A DNA stretch of 64,000 bases from Aequorivita sublithincola DSM 14238 (GTDB lineage Bacteria > Bacteroidota > Bacteroidia > Flavobacteriales > Flavobacteriaceae): contig NC_018013.1 of NCBI RefSeq assembly GCF_000265385.1, positions 2,631,001-2,695,000 on the forward strand, read 5' to 3'. Position 1 is the first letter of the stretch. Each line of letters starts with the position of its first letter. This document shows positions 56,399-64,000 of the stretch, one piece after another. Position numbers and translations under genes: made by a program. The notes beneath the pieces are model-generated. The model made no database searches and had not been told where the DNA came from. It saw only the letters and a program-made list of their open reading frames with translations.

Positions 56399-56428
56399 AA
56401 AAACGCCTTCCGGATTGGAGGGCGTTTT
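56399..56428 (+). terminator. Intrinsic terminator after ndk
   Basis: Stem AAACGCC-T-TCC against GGA-G-GGCGTTT with a T run, 25 nt after the stop. Confidence 0.9.
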
Positions 56429-56437
56429 TTATTTGTT

Positions 56438-56465
56438 GTAGGCACGCGATTAATCGCGCGCCTAC
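56438..56465. repeat. Palindromic repeat of the GGCGCGCGAT family, copy 2 (right of ndk)
   Basis: Arms GTAGGCACGCGATT and AATCGCGCGCCTAC, without a loop and with one mismatch. Same core as the copy at 55821-55848. Confidence 0.85.
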
Positions 56466-56485
56466 GTTTTGATGGTGTTAATAAT

Positions 56486-56782
56486 TTATCGCAAAACCAA
56501 TTTCTTAATCAATTCCTTCCCCAATTCCTCATTAAGCAGTTTAACGATTTTATCTTTTCCATAACTCAATTCCTCGCGCAAAACGGATGACGAAAGTTGT
56601 ATGTATAAAGTTTCACGATCCAATTTAATATCCGTAGTATATTTTGAAATTGCTACTCCCATAACGGCATCCCAAGCTTCTTTGGCATTCACTTTGTCCA
56701 GGCCTTTTTCCAGTCGGTTGGTGTCGATGAATTCCTTTAAAGCATCACCAATTGATATGTTTTCTGCGTGTCGTTTTGCCAT
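56486..56782 (-). CDS. DUF721/DciA-like protein
   Basis: 98 aa. The pattern 'SIGDALKEFIDTNRLEKGLDKVNAKEAWDAVMG' followed by 'YIQLSSSVLREELSYGKDKIVKLLNEELG' matches DUF721, which includes DciA, the ancestral helicase-loader partner of DnaB. The gene lies two genes downstream of recF on the same strand, which fits a replication/repair role. Whether it loads a helicase here is not shown by the sequence. Confidence 0.85.
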   Translation of the reverse strand: MAKRHAENISIGDALKEFIDTNRLEKGLDKVNAKEAWDAVMGVAISKYTTDIKLDRETLYIQLSSSVLREELSYGKDKIVKLLNEELGKELIKKLVLR

Positions 56783-56792
56783 TGTTCCAAAA

Positions 56793-56825
56793 AAGTTTAG
56801 AAGTTTATGAGTTTAAAAGTTTAGT
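56793..56825. repeat. AAGTTTA-type tandem words
   Basis: Four successive AAGTTTA/GAGTTTA-type words within 33 nt, between the DUF721 gene and a small lipoprotein gene. Tandem-word class. Confidence 0.7.
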
Positions 56826-56850
56826 TTGATTCGTTCCGGTCAGTCATTTG

Positions 56851-57279
56851 TCACTTTTCACTAAAATCAAATTTTTGAAATTTAGTATATGTATAAATCT
56901 TGTTATCTCTGTTTATTACAGTTAATGTGCTGTCTTTTGCTTTGATTACGGTTTCTTTCCATTCGTTAAAAGGTGTTTTGTAATACATCCGTAAACTGTC
57001 ATTTTCAATTTTTAGCGTGAAGCTTTCCGAGACTCCGTTTGTTGTAAAAGTACCATCAAACTTTGGTGAAACCTTCGTTCGTGCGCCGCTGTCGCCATTC
57101 ACCTCAATATGATCTATAATTGTATTTATATCAAATTCTTTCTTTTCACCATCAGGCATTTTTACGCTTTTTATTTCCCAATAACCGCTTAGGTTTTGTA
57201 TTTGTTCTTTGGGGTTTGGTTTTTCGCAGGAAATTGCAAAAAGAAACAATAATGGAATGATTATAAACTTTAACTTCAT
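56851..57279 (-). CDS. Lipocalin-like lipoprotein
   Basis: 142 aa. Signal 'IIPLLFLFAISC', then a short beta-barrel-like sequence ('LSGYWEIKSVKMPDGEKKEF', 'LRMYYKTPFNEWKETVIKAKDS'). Similar small lipoproteins are common in Bacteroidota; the ligand is unknown. It lies between recF and the DUF721 gene on the same strand, with a palindromic repeat on the recF side. Confidence 0.65.
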   Translation of the reverse strand: MKLKFIIIPLLFLFAISCEKPNPKEQIQNLSGYWEIKSVKMPDGEKKEFDINTIIDHIEVNGDSGARTKVSPKFDGTFTTNGVSESFTLKIENDSLRMYYKTPFNEWKETVIKAKDSTLTVINRDNKIYTYTKFQKFDFSEK

Positions 57280-57300
57280 GATTATTATGAATTGTTTTTT

Positions 57301-57362
57301 CTCTGTGTCCTCATGTGTCTCCGTGGTAAATTATAAACCACGGAGGCACAGAGAACACAGAG
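57301..57362. repeat. CTCTGTG-type palindromic repeat after recF
   Basis: Arms of about 26 nt (CTCTGTGTCC...TCCGTGGT against ACCACGGAGG...ACACAGAG, several mismatches) with a 9-nt loop. The right arm ends at the base before the recF stop codon. It could form a stable hairpin in the recF transcript. Confidence 0.8.
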
Positions 57363-58448
57363 TTATGGGGTTAACGGAAACATTTTATATGTCTGATGCA
57401 CTTTCTTTATCACTTTCTCAGTCCTTTCGTAATGTGTATCACTAATAAAAAGCTGTCCGAAGTTTTCATTATCAACTAAACTAATTAAATGCTCAACCCG
57501 GGTTTCGTCCAATTTATCAAAAATATCATCCAATAGCAAAATAGGATTTGTTTTTGAATGGTTTTTTATGAAATCGAACTGCGCCAATTTTAAAGCGATA
57601 AGATACGATTTTTGTTGTCCTTGAGAGCCAAATTTCTTGATTGGATGCCCGTCAATTTCAAAAACTAAATCGTCTTTATGGATTCCAAAGTTTGAGTATT
57701 GTGAAAACCGATCTTTTGAAATATTAGTTTGAAGTAGCGTCAACAAATCATTATCCTGCAACTGACTTTCATAAACCAGATTAATGCTCTCCCCGCCGCT
57801 GCTGATGGATTTGTATCTATTCAGAAAAATTGGTAGAAATTCTTCCAAAAAGGCAGTTCTTTTTCCGAATATTGAAGTGCCAAAATTGTGAAGTTGCTCA
57901 TTATATATATCAATCGTGTCTTGGCTGAAGGTATTGTTCGCTACAAAATATTTCAAAAGTGAATTGCGCTGCGTCAGGACTTTGTTGTATTTGATGAGCG
58001 TATTTAGATAGTCTGAATCTCGCTGCGAAATCACGCCGTCCACAAATTTTCTACGCGTGTCGCTTCCTTCAATAATCAAATCTCTATCTGCCGGCGAAAT
58101 GATTACCAATGGCAAAAAGCCAATATGCTCGCTAAATTTTTCGTAAGCCTTTCCGTTTCGTTTTATAATTTTTTTCTGTCCTTTTTTGGCGCTAACTACA
58201 ATTTTTTCTGGTGTATCTTTTCTTTCATAAGAACCTTCCACAACAAAAAATTCGGCATCGTGCTTTATATTCTGGGTTGTAATTGGATTAAAATAGCTTT
58301 TTCCGAAGGAAAGATGATAGATTGCATCCAGCACATTGGTCTTTCCCACACCGTTATTTCCCACAAAACAATTTATTTTTGGGTCGAATTCGAAGGTTTC
58401 AGCTTCAAAATTTTTATAGTTGAGTAAGGATAGTTTTTGTAAAATCAT
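57363..58448 (-). CDS. recF: DNA replication/repair protein RecF
   Basis: 361 aa from ATG 58448 ([21 protein letters not shown]); an ATG 15 nt upstream is also in frame. SMC-like ATPase with Walker A GNNGVGKT (30-37), an Asp-rich Walker B region ('[18 protein letters not shown]') and a signature-type loop ('[16 protein letters not shown]'). It loads RecA at gaps with RecO/RecR. First gene of a likely minus-strand unit with a lipoprotein and DUF721. Confidence 0.95.
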   Translation of the reverse strand: MILQKLSLLNYKNFEAETFEFDPKINCFVGNNGVGKTNVLDAIYHLSFGKSYFNPITTQNIKHDAEFFVVEGSYERKDTPEKIVVSAKKGQKKIIKRNGKAYEKFSEHIGFLPLVIISPADRDLIIEGSDTRRKFVDGVISQRDSDYLNTLIKYNKVLTQRNSLLKYFVANNTFSQDTIDIYNEQLHNFGTSIFGKRTAFLEEFLPIFLNRYKSISSGGESINLVYESQLQDNDLLTLLQTNISKDRFSQYSNFGIHKDDLVFEIDGHPIKKFGSQGQQKSYLIALKLAQFDFIKNHSKTNPILLLDDIFDKLDETRVEHLISLVDNENFGQLFISDTHYERTEKVIKKVHQTYKMFPLTP

Positions 58449-58457
58449 AGAAAAAGA

Positions 58458-58579
58458 GGACATAAGACTTTTAGACTTATGACGTAAGACTAAAAATTTA
58501 AAAAATTCAATTCAAAAAGCGTTGTAAAAAGTTGTAAAAATAAGACGTTTCGAATGATTTTGTCCTACGTCTTATGTCC
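58458..58579. repeat. GGACATAAGAC inverted repeat in the recF-TPR spacer
   Basis: GGACATAAGAC (58458-58468) and GTCTTATGTCC (58569-58579) are perfect complements 100 nt apart, with further related words (GACGTAAGAC, TACGTCTTA) inside. The spacer 58449-58747 has no other gene; a promoter for the TPR gene lies at its right end. Confidence 0.7.
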
Positions 58580-58719
58580 TTTTGTCTTAAGTGAAATACG
58601 AATTTGTTTAAACTTCTTCTAACTCTTTCAGTATTGACGGTCTATAAATGAAGAAATGTCGCTTTGCAAATTATTAAAAAATAAGAAATATTTATCCTTT
58701 CAAATTCCATTAAAAATTT

Positions 58720-58727
58720 TATTTTTG
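58720..58727 (+). promoter_or_regulatory. -7 promoter box of the TPR gene-ribH unit
   Basis: TATTTTTG, exact TAnnTTTG, 20 nt upstream of the ATG at 58748. Confidence 0.5.
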
Positions 58728-58747
58728 CGCCACTATATAATAAAACT

Positions 58748-59515
58748 ATGGCAACGTACAATAAACGCGGAGGCAAACCAAAAAATAAAGCTGAAAAAGA
58801 ATCTCAGATTGAGGACGGCAGCACAACTGCAGAAGTATTTAACACGCTAGATCAAGGCGCGTCGAGAACTGAGGCTTGGGTTGAAAAAAACCAAAAACCT
58901 ATTTTAGGTTTTATTATCGTTGTGGCGGTTTGTGTTTTGGGATACTTCGCCTACACACAATATGTTAAAGGTCCAAAAGAAACTGAGGCAATGAACGAAA
59001 TGTTCCAAGCACAGAACTATTGGGAGCAAGCTTTGACCGCTCCTGCAAAGGATTCACTTTACAATCTTTCACTACAAGGTGGCGAAGGAAAATACGGTTT
59101 TATTGATATTATCGATAATTACAGTGGAACAAAAGCGGCAAACCTTGCGCATTATTATGCAGGAATGGCTTACTTGAACACTAACAAATACCAAGATGCA
59201 ATTGCGCAGTTGGATAAATTCAGCAGTGATGATGATATGTTAGCACCATTAGCAAAAGGCGCAATTGGCGATGCTTTTGTTCAATTGGGGCAAAATGAAG
59301 ATGCTTTGAAATATTACGAAGAGGCTGCATCAATGCGAACTAACGATTTCACAACACCACGTTTTCTTTTGAAAGCTGGAATTGCAGCAATGTCTTTAAA
59401 CCAAAATGACAAGGCATTGGCACATTTCAAAAAAATAGCTGACGATTATCCAAAAGCAACCGAAGCTGCAAAAGCTCAAATCTATACAGGTCGAGCGGAA
59501 GCAATGAAAAAATAA
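58748..59515 (+). CDS. Membrane-anchored TPR protein (YfgM-like)
   Basis: 255 aa. Charged N-terminus, one membrane segment (about 52-70, 'LGFIIVVAVCVLGYFAYTQ'), then a periplasmic part with TPR repeats ('AHYYAGMAYLNTNKYQDAIAQLDK', 'DAFVQLGQNEDALKYYEEAAS', 'AGIAAMSLNQNDKALAHFKKI'). This arrangement matches YfgM/ancillary SecYEG translocon TPR proteins. It ends exactly where ribH begins, so the two are cotranscribed. Confidence 0.85.
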   Translation: MATYNKRGGKPKNKAEKESQIEDGSTTAEVFNTLDQGASRTEAWVEKNQKPILGFIIVVAVCVLGYFAYTQYVKGPKETEAMNEMFQAQNYWEQALTAPAKDSLYNLSLQGGEGKYGFIDIIDNYSGTKAANLAHYYAGMAYLNTNKYQDAIAQLDKFSSDDDMLAPLAKGAIGDAFVQLGQNEDALKYYEEAASMRTNDFTTPRFLLKAGIAAMSLNQNDKALAHFKKIADDYPKATEAAKAQIYTGRAEAMKK

Positions 59516-60013
59516 ATGGCTACAGCAAATACAAATTTATCGGCTTACGATAAAAACACAATCCCAAACGCGAAGGACTTTCGGTTTGGGATTGTTGTTT
59601 CAGAATGGAATCACGACATAACCGAAGGTATGTTTCAAGGCGCTTTTGATGCTTTGAAAGATTGTGGAGCTATAAATGAAAACATAGTTCGATGGAACGT
59701 ACCCGGAAGTTTTGAGCTTATTTACGGCTGCAAGCAAATGACCCAAAGCTACGATATGCTTGATGCCGTAATTGCAATAGGAAACGTTATTCAAGGCGAA
59801 ACAAAACACTTCGACTATGTCTGTGAAGCTGTTGCTCAAGGCATAAAAGACCTTAATGTTCACGGAAACATTCCAGTAATTTTCTGTGTGCTTACAGACA
59901 ACAACAAACAGCAATCCATAGACCGAAGCGGTGGCAAACACGGCAACAAGGGAACAGAAGCCGCGATCGCAGCAATAAAAATGGCGCAGCTTCGGAAGGA
60001 TTCAAAGTTTTAG
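59516..60013 (+). CDS. ribH: 6,7-dimethyl-8-ribityllumazine synthase
   Basis: 165 aa. The penultimate enzyme of riboflavin synthesis joins a ribityl pyrimidine with dihydroxybutanone phosphate. Key segments: 'FGIVVSEWNHDIT' (24-36), 'VPGSFEL' (62-68) and the catalytic His98 in 'VIQGETKHFDYV'. The family self-assembles into pentamers or 60-mers. Its start codon follows the preceding TPR stop directly. Confidence 0.97.
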   Translation: MATANTNLSAYDKNTIPNAKDFRFGIVVSEWNHDITEGMFQGAFDALKDCGAINENIVRWNVPGSFELIYGCKQMTQSYDMLDAVIAIGNVIQGETKHFDYVCEAVAQGIKDLNVHGNIPVIFCVLTDNNKQQSIDRSGGKHGNKGTEAAIAAIKMAQLRKDSKF

Positions 60014-60108
60014 ATTCAAGATTCAAGATTCAAAGTTCAAAGTTCAAAGTTCCGAATTCTGATTCACTGCGCACTGCAACTGAACACTAAACACTAAACA
60101 CTGAACAC
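60013..60108. repeat. Tandem-word spacer (ATTCAAG, GTTCAAA, ACACTAA words)
   Basis: ATTCAAG repeated three times (60013-60033), then GTTCAAA-type words (60033-60053), later ACACTAA-type words (60083-60108). Each word is 7-8 nt and repeats two to four times. Confidence 0.8.
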
Positions 60109-60172
60109 TTCCTTGGTACAGTATTTGTTCAAAACCTATTCATAATTACTTTAGAAAACACACTATTTTCAG

Positions 60173-60180
60173 TAACTTTG
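60173..60180 (+). promoter_or_regulatory. -7 promoter box of the 60194 gene
   Basis: TAACTTTG, exact TAnnTTTG, 13 nt upstream of ATG 60194; TTA at the -33 position. Confidence 0.5.
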
Positions 60181-60193
60181 AAGAACGACAATT

Positions 60194-60478
60194 ATGGGGC
60201 TAATAGGCAAAAGAAAAAACAAAAAGTACGGTTATCAACCACGTCATTTTGAATCTGATGGTGAAAGTAGCCCGTTTGCAATGGGACATAAATTTGACCA
60301 ATTCCGCACCTCTGTTGGCGACAACAAAGGTTTGAAAGGAAAATTTAAAACCGCTTGGACAGATTTAAGGGAATCTTCAGATAAAAACGCGAACCGAAGA
60401 CTGATTGTTATAATTGCAGTACTTGTTCTACTTTTCTTGTTTATTATTGAATTCGATTTATCTATTTTCTACGCATAA
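60194..60478 (+). CDS. Small single-helix membrane protein of unknown function
   Basis: 94 aa. A basic, Gly/Ser-containing cytoplasmic part (1-68) is followed by one membrane helix (about 70-88, 'LIVIIAVLVLLFLFIIEFDL'). No domain is recognised; this small protein is common in flavobacterial genomes before mutL. It begins 6 nt before mutL (ATG 60485) and is likely cotranscribed with it. Promoter box at 60173-60180. Confidence 0.75.
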   Translation: MGLIGKRKNKKYGYQPRHFESDGESSPFAMGHKFDQFRTSVGDNKGLKGKFKTAWTDLRESSDKNANRRLIVIIAVLVLLFLFIIEFDLSIFYA

Positions 60479-60484
60479 ATTTTA

Positions 60485-62329
60485 ATGGCAGACATCATTC
60501 AGTTATTACCGGATCACGTTGCAAATCAAATTGCGGCAGGGGAGGTCGTTCAACGGCCTGCTTCGGTGGTAAAGGAATTGTTGGAAAACGCGATTGACGC
60601 AAAAGCAACTTCAATTACACTTGTAATTAAAGATGCTGGAAAAACCCTCGTTCAAGTTACTGATAATGGTTCTGGGATGAGCGTTACAGATGCGCGACTT
60701 AGTTTTGAGCGGCACGCAACTTCAAAAATAAAATCGGCTGAAGATCTTTTTAATCTTCACACAAAAGGCTTTCGTGGCGAGGCTTTGGCTTCCATCGCAG
60801 CAATTGCACACGTTGAGCTGAAAACCAAAACAGAAAATTCTGAAATTGGAACGCATTTAACGATTGAAGGCAGTAAAGTAATCTCTCAAGATCCTGCTGT
60901 TGTTCCGAAGGGAACGACAATTTCAGTAAAAAATCTTTTTTACAATATTCCCGCGAGAAGAAATTTTTTAAAAAGCAACCCCGTGGAAACCCGCCATATT
61001 ATTGACGAATTTCATCGTGTGGCGTTGGCGCATCCGAGTGTAGCTTTTCAAATGCTTCACAATGGGAGTGATGTTTTTAACCTTCCATCTTCAAATTCCC
61101 GGCAACGGATTGTAAATATATTCGGAAGTAAAACCAATGAAAAACTGGTTCCCGTAAGTGAAGAAACTGAAATTCTGAAAATAGAAGGCTTCGTCCTAAA
61201 ACCGGAATTTGGAAAAAAGAGCAGAGGAGAGCAGTTCTTTTTCGTTAATGACCGTTTTATAAAAAGTCCGTATTTGCATCACGCCGTGGCTTCGGCCTTT
61301 GAAGGCTTGGTGAAAAGCGATATTCATCCAGGGTATTTTTTGTTTTTGGAAGTAGATACACATTCCATAGACATCAACATTCACCCAACCAAAACTGAAA
61401 TAAAGTTTGACGACGAGCATTCCATTTATGCAATGCTTCGCGCAACGGTAAAGCATAGTTTGGGACAATTCAATATAGCGCCAGTACTTGATTTTGAAAG
61501 AGACAAAGGTTTTGATACGCCTTATGAATACAGTAAAAAACAACCCACTTCGCCTTCAATAGAAGTAGATAGTGATTTTAATCCTTTTAAAGAAAAGTCG
61601 AAACAGGGCAATATTAATTTTCCCTTCAAAAGAGAAAATACTACTTCTTGGGAATCTTTATATGTAGGTTTGAAGGATGAAAACACTGTAGTTTCCAACA
61701 TTGGCGATATTGAATTTGAGAGCGAAGAAGTAACGGGAAGTCTTTTTGAAAGTAATGACGTCGAAACTGGTCAAGTAACATTTCAACTTCAAAATAAATA
61801 CATTATAAGTCCGTTGAAAAACGGAATGATGATAATTCATCAAAACTTGGCGCACCAACGTATTCTTTACGAAGAATTGTTGAAAAATATTACTGTGAAA
61901 GAAGCTGTGAGCCAGCAATTATTGTTTCCGCTGCGACTTCATTTTTCAAAACCAGATGTTGAAATCATTGAAAAAATTCGCGAACAGTTGGAAAACACGG
62001 GCTTTGTCTTTTCAGAATTGAAAGACGAAACTATTGAGATTAGCGGTATTCCTGTGCTGATACTAGAAAGTCATGTTGTAAATTTGCTCAGCCAATTGGT
62101 TCACGACATAAAAGAAGAAGTGCCTGATAGCGGTTTTAGTCAGAATGATATGCTTGCAAAATCAATGGCGGCTGGAATGGCAATAAGGACGGGAGTATCT
62201 TTGAATAAAGAAGAACGCGAACATTTGATAAACCAACTTTTTGCGTGTAAAGAACCAAGCGTGAGTCCAAACAATAAACTGGTCTTCACGACGATGGACT
62301 CGATTGATTTGGATAAAAAATTTATGTAA
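60485..62329 (+). CDS. mutL: DNA mismatch repair protein MutL
   Basis: 614 aa. GHKL ATPase signatures: 'GEVVQRPASVVKELLENAIDA', 'VTDNGSGM', 'ERHATSKI', 'GFRGEALASIAA'. The N-terminal half is complete. In the C-terminal half, the endonuclease metal motif DQHAxxE is replaced by 'HQNLAHQ' (452-458), and the CPHGRP-type element is absent. The protein is therefore likely a non-nicking MutL, the situation usual in Bacteroidota (from memory). It couples MutS recognition to downstream repair. Confidence 0.97.
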   Translation: MADIIQLLPDHVANQIAAGEVVQRPASVVKELLENAIDAKATSITLVIKDAGKTLVQVTDNGSGMSVTDARLSFERHATSKIKSAEDLFNLHTKGFRGEALASIAAIAHVELKTKTENSEIGTHLTIEGSKVISQDPAVVPKGTTISVKNLFYNIPARRNFLKSNPVETRHIIDEFHRVALAHPSVAFQMLHNGSDVFNLPSSNSRQRIVNIFGSKTNEKLVPVSEETEILKIEGFVLKPEFGKKSRGEQFFFVNDRFIKSPYLHHAVASAFEGLVKSDIHPGYFLFLEVDTHSIDINIHPTKTEIKFDDEHSIYAMLRATVKHSLGQFNIAPVLDFERDKGFDTPYEYSKKQPTSPSIEVDSDFNPFKEKSKQGNINFPFKRENTTSWESLYVGLKDENTVVSNIGDIEFESEEVTGSLFESNDVETGQVTFQLQNKYIISPLKNGMMIIHQNLAHQRILYEELLKNITVKEAVSQQLLFPLRLHFSKPDVEIIEKIREQLENTGFVFSELKDETIEISGIPVLILESHVVNLLSQLVHDIKEEVPDSGFSQNDMLAKSMAAGMAIRTGVSLNKEEREHLINQLFACKEPSVSPNNKLVFTTMDSIDLDKKFM

Positions 62330-62361
62330 AACAAAGCCTTTATTTAGGCTGAAAAATTAGA

Positions 62362-62379
62362 TTCCCGCCTTCGTGGGAA
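62362..62379 (+). repeat. TTCCC-GCCTTCGT-GGGAA hairpin before the rhomboid start
   Basis: A 5-bp stem with 8-nt loop 6 nt upstream of the ATG at 62386. It may affect translation initiation. The same sequence style occurs in repeats of many genomes (from memory). Confidence 0.5.
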
Positions 62380-62385
62380 ATTGCA

Positions 62386-63126
62386 ATGGGAAAAATAACC
62401 GATACCGTAAAGTTTCTATTAATTCTGAATGTGCTCTTTTTTATAGGCACACAATTTACTGGCGGAATGGCGGACCGTCTTTTTGCATTATACTATTTTG
62501 AAAATCCGAATTTTCAGTTCTGGCAGCCATTGACGTCTATGTTTATGCACGCCAATTTTTTCCATATACTTTTTAATATGTATGCACTTTGGGCTTTTGG
62601 CTCACCGTTGGAAATGCGTTGGGGGCAGAAAAAGTTTCTTTTCTTTTACTTTTCCGCAGGATTGGGTTCGGCTTTGATTTATAGTTTGGTAAACTATTAT
62701 TTCTTTCATGCCGGTTTTGATGCAATTGAAGCATTAGGCGGTTCTGCTACTGAGGTTTGGAATATGTTTAATAACACCTTGTCTCCTGGTTCATACAGAG
62801 AAATCCCAGGAATTGATCCCGGACTTTTAGAACGGTCATTTTCTGCTTGGAATGTACCGGCATTAGGAGCTTCTGGAGCTATTTATGGAGTGTTGGTGGC
62901 TTTTGGAATTATGTTTCCAAATGTAGAATTGATGCTAATTTTTCTGCCAATTCCAATAAAAGCGAAGTATTTTATTCCTGCAATAATATTGTTGGATTTA
63001 GTTCTTGGAATTACTGGAGCACCAACTGGAATAGCGCATTTTGCACACCTTGGCGGCGCGCTTTTCGGCTTCATTATGGCTTGGTATTGGAAGAAAAATA
63101 GTTTTGACAACCATCGCTGGAACTAA
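62386..63126 (+). CDS. Rhomboid intramembrane serine protease, first copy
   Basis: 246 aa, about six membrane segments. Catalytic Ser163 in 'GASGAIYG' and His221 in 'HFAHLGGALFG' form the dyad. The N-terminal 'HANFFHILFNMYALW' is the conserved oxyanion/structural region. Rhomboids cleave membrane proteins within the lipid bilayer. It starts 57 nt after mutL and is followed 2 nt later by a second rhomboid, so all three may form one operon. Substrate unknown. Confidence 0.94.
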   Translation: MGKITDTVKFLLILNVLFFIGTQFTGGMADRLFALYYFENPNFQFWQPLTSMFMHANFFHILFNMYALWAFGSPLEMRWGQKKFLFFYFSAGLGSALIYSLVNYYFFHAGFDAIEALGGSATEVWNMFNNTLSPGSYREIPGIDPGLLERSFSAWNVPALGASGAIYGVLVAFGIMFPNVELMLIFLPIPIKAKYFIPAIILLDLVLGITGAPTGIAHFAHLGGALFGFIMAWYWKKNSFDNHRWN

Positions 63127-63128
63127 CT

Positions 63129-64000
63129 ATGGCAGCTACAAGTCTTTCATATAAATATAAAACGGCCAGCGTTTTGGTCAAGCTCATTATACTTAATGCA
63201 GCCGCGTTTTTGGTGGTTAGATTGGGTGCTTTCTTTTTAAGTATAACGCCGTTTAATTTCTCGCGTTGGTTTGTTTTAAGCGACGATTTTGACACACTTC
63301 TTTTTCGTCCGTGGACGTTAATTACTTATGGTTTTCTGCATTATGACTTCTTCCACATTTTGTTCAATATGCTTTGGTTATATTGGTTCGGGCAGTTCGT
63401 TTTGAACCTTTTTAACGGAAAACGATTGCTAACAGTTTATTTGCTTGGAGCGCTCTTTGGAGGATTGCTTTTTGTATTAGCATATAATCTTTTTCCAGTT
63501 TTTGCGGAAAGTAAGGGTTATTTGATAGGTGCTTCGGGAGCAGTTACGGCTATAATGATTTTTATTGCGACTTATACACCAAATACAGAAGTTCGCATTT
63601 TCACTTTCACTATAAAACTTTGGCATATTGCTGTGTTCCTTTTTCTTCTGGATTTAATTCGTATTCCAACTTCAGGAAATGCAGGTGGATTGATGGCGCA
63701 CGTTGGTGGTGGTTTTTTCGGTTATATTTATGCTGTGCAACTTGCCAAAGGAAACGACATTGGTAAATGGTTTGAAAACTTTATGGATTGGATTGCCAAT
63801 CTTTTTAAGCCACGTAACAAAAAGCCTTTCAAAAAAGTACATCGCACAACACATTCCCCGCAACAACGTTCTAAACCGAAAGACCTAAAATCTGACCATC
63901 AGAAAAAGGTGGATGTTATTTTAGACAAAATAGGTAAAAGCGGTTACGAAAGTTTGACGAAAGAGGAAAAAGACTTTTTGTTCAAGGCAGGAAAAGAAGA
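63129..64000 (+). CDS. Rhomboid intramembrane serine protease, second copy with C-terminal tail (incomplete)
   Basis: At least 290 aa; the end is outside the window. It starts 2 nt after the first rhomboid, same strand. Active-site Ser136 in 'LIGASGAVTAI' and His191 in 'LMAHVGGGFFG'; 'HYDFFHILFNMLWLYWFG' corresponds to the conserved first region. After the membrane domain comes a basic linker and a helical tail ('KVDVILDKIGKSGYESLTKEEKDFL'), which resembles the DUF6576-type C-terminal domain. Rhomboid pairs after mutL are typical of flavobacteria. Confidence 0.9.
   Translation, partial: MAATSLSYKYKTASVLVKLIILNAAAFLVVRLGAFFLSITPFNFSRWFVLSDDFDTLLFRPWTLITYGFLHYDFFHILFNMLWLYWFGQFVLNLFNGKRLLTVYLLGALFGGLLFVLAYNLFPVFAESKGYLIGASGAVTAIMIFIATYTPNTEVRIFTFTIKLWHIAVFLFLLDLIRIPTSGNAGGLMAHVGGGFFGYIYAVQLAKGNDIGKWFENFMDWIANLFKPRNKKPFKKVHRTTHSPQQRSKPKDLKSDHQKKVDVILDKIGKSGYESLTKEEKDFLFKAGKE

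Noticed and set aside
60013..60108. Possible CRISPR array
   Set aside because: Words are 7-8 nt in direct tandem with no unique spacers or leader, and no cas gene is present.

Overview
This is an AT-rich chromosomal segment from a member of the Bacteroidota, almost certainly a Flavobacteriaceae species. The genus is not resolved; an Aequorivita- or Gramella-like organism would fit. The evidence is: many Cys-lipoproteins; four large secreted proteins, each ending in a type IX secretion (T9SS) C-terminal sorting domain; the gliding-associated lipoprotein GldI; Bacteroidota -7 promoter boxes (TAnnTTTG) instead of E. coli-type -10 boxes; few visible Shine-Dalgarno sites; and MutL, ABC-F and ClpB variants of the Bacteroidota type. 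No prophage, integrase, insertion sequence, CRISPR array or tRNA was seen. The one clear RNA gene is the SRP RNA (ffs, about 22269-22362).

Layout. 1-5000: end of a peptide-binding lipoprotein, purB, a tiny Gln/Asn-rich protein and an AraC regulator. 5000-12900: a small membrane protein, an orphan PD-(D/E)XK nuclease-like gene, clpB divergent from a bacilliredoxin-like gene with two operator-like dyads between them, a toxin-antitoxin pair whose toxin is frameshifted, a TPR-like lipoprotein and fumarylacetoacetase. 13000-22200: glyA, a lipoprotein, a four-gene cluster (GNAT, alpha/beta hydrolase, guanine deaminase, lipoprotein), a beta-helix lipoprotein, a Cys-rich/regulatory-domain membrane protein and glutamine cyclotransferase. 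22200-28800: ffs, a short-chain dehydrogenase, a decayed membrane-protein gene with two in-frame stops, a fructose-6-phosphate aldolase-type transaldolase, a redox-dead thioredoxin-like lipoprotein, an ABC-F ATPase and twin DUF2007 genes. 28900-49200: the surface-protein zone, with four T9SS substrates, two fasciclin proteins, pheT, an MFS transporter, a TrmH methyltransferase, an outer-membrane barrel pair and an XRE regulator. 49200-64000: housekeeping genes (pepD, the DHH/gldI/PPIase set, ndk, DUF721, recF, TPR protein/ribH, mutL and two rhomboid proteases).

How the genes work together. Central metabolism is represented by purB, glyA, ndk, guanine deaminase, ribH, the aldolase and tyrosine catabolism. 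Protein quality control and envelope folding are represented by ClpB, the bacilliredoxin-like protein, GldI, a cyclophilin-FKBP fusion and rhomboids. DNA maintenance is represented by RecF, the DciA-like DUF721 protein and MutL. The most unusual content is outside the core genes: several palindromic repeat families (two copies of one flank ndk), spacers made of tandem 7-14-nt words, paired operator-like dyads next to clpB, and three different kinds of gene decay. No complete, clearly novel multi-gene system was found. The best leads are the Cys-rich transmembrane module at 19862-20956, the clpB dyads and the orphan nuclease.
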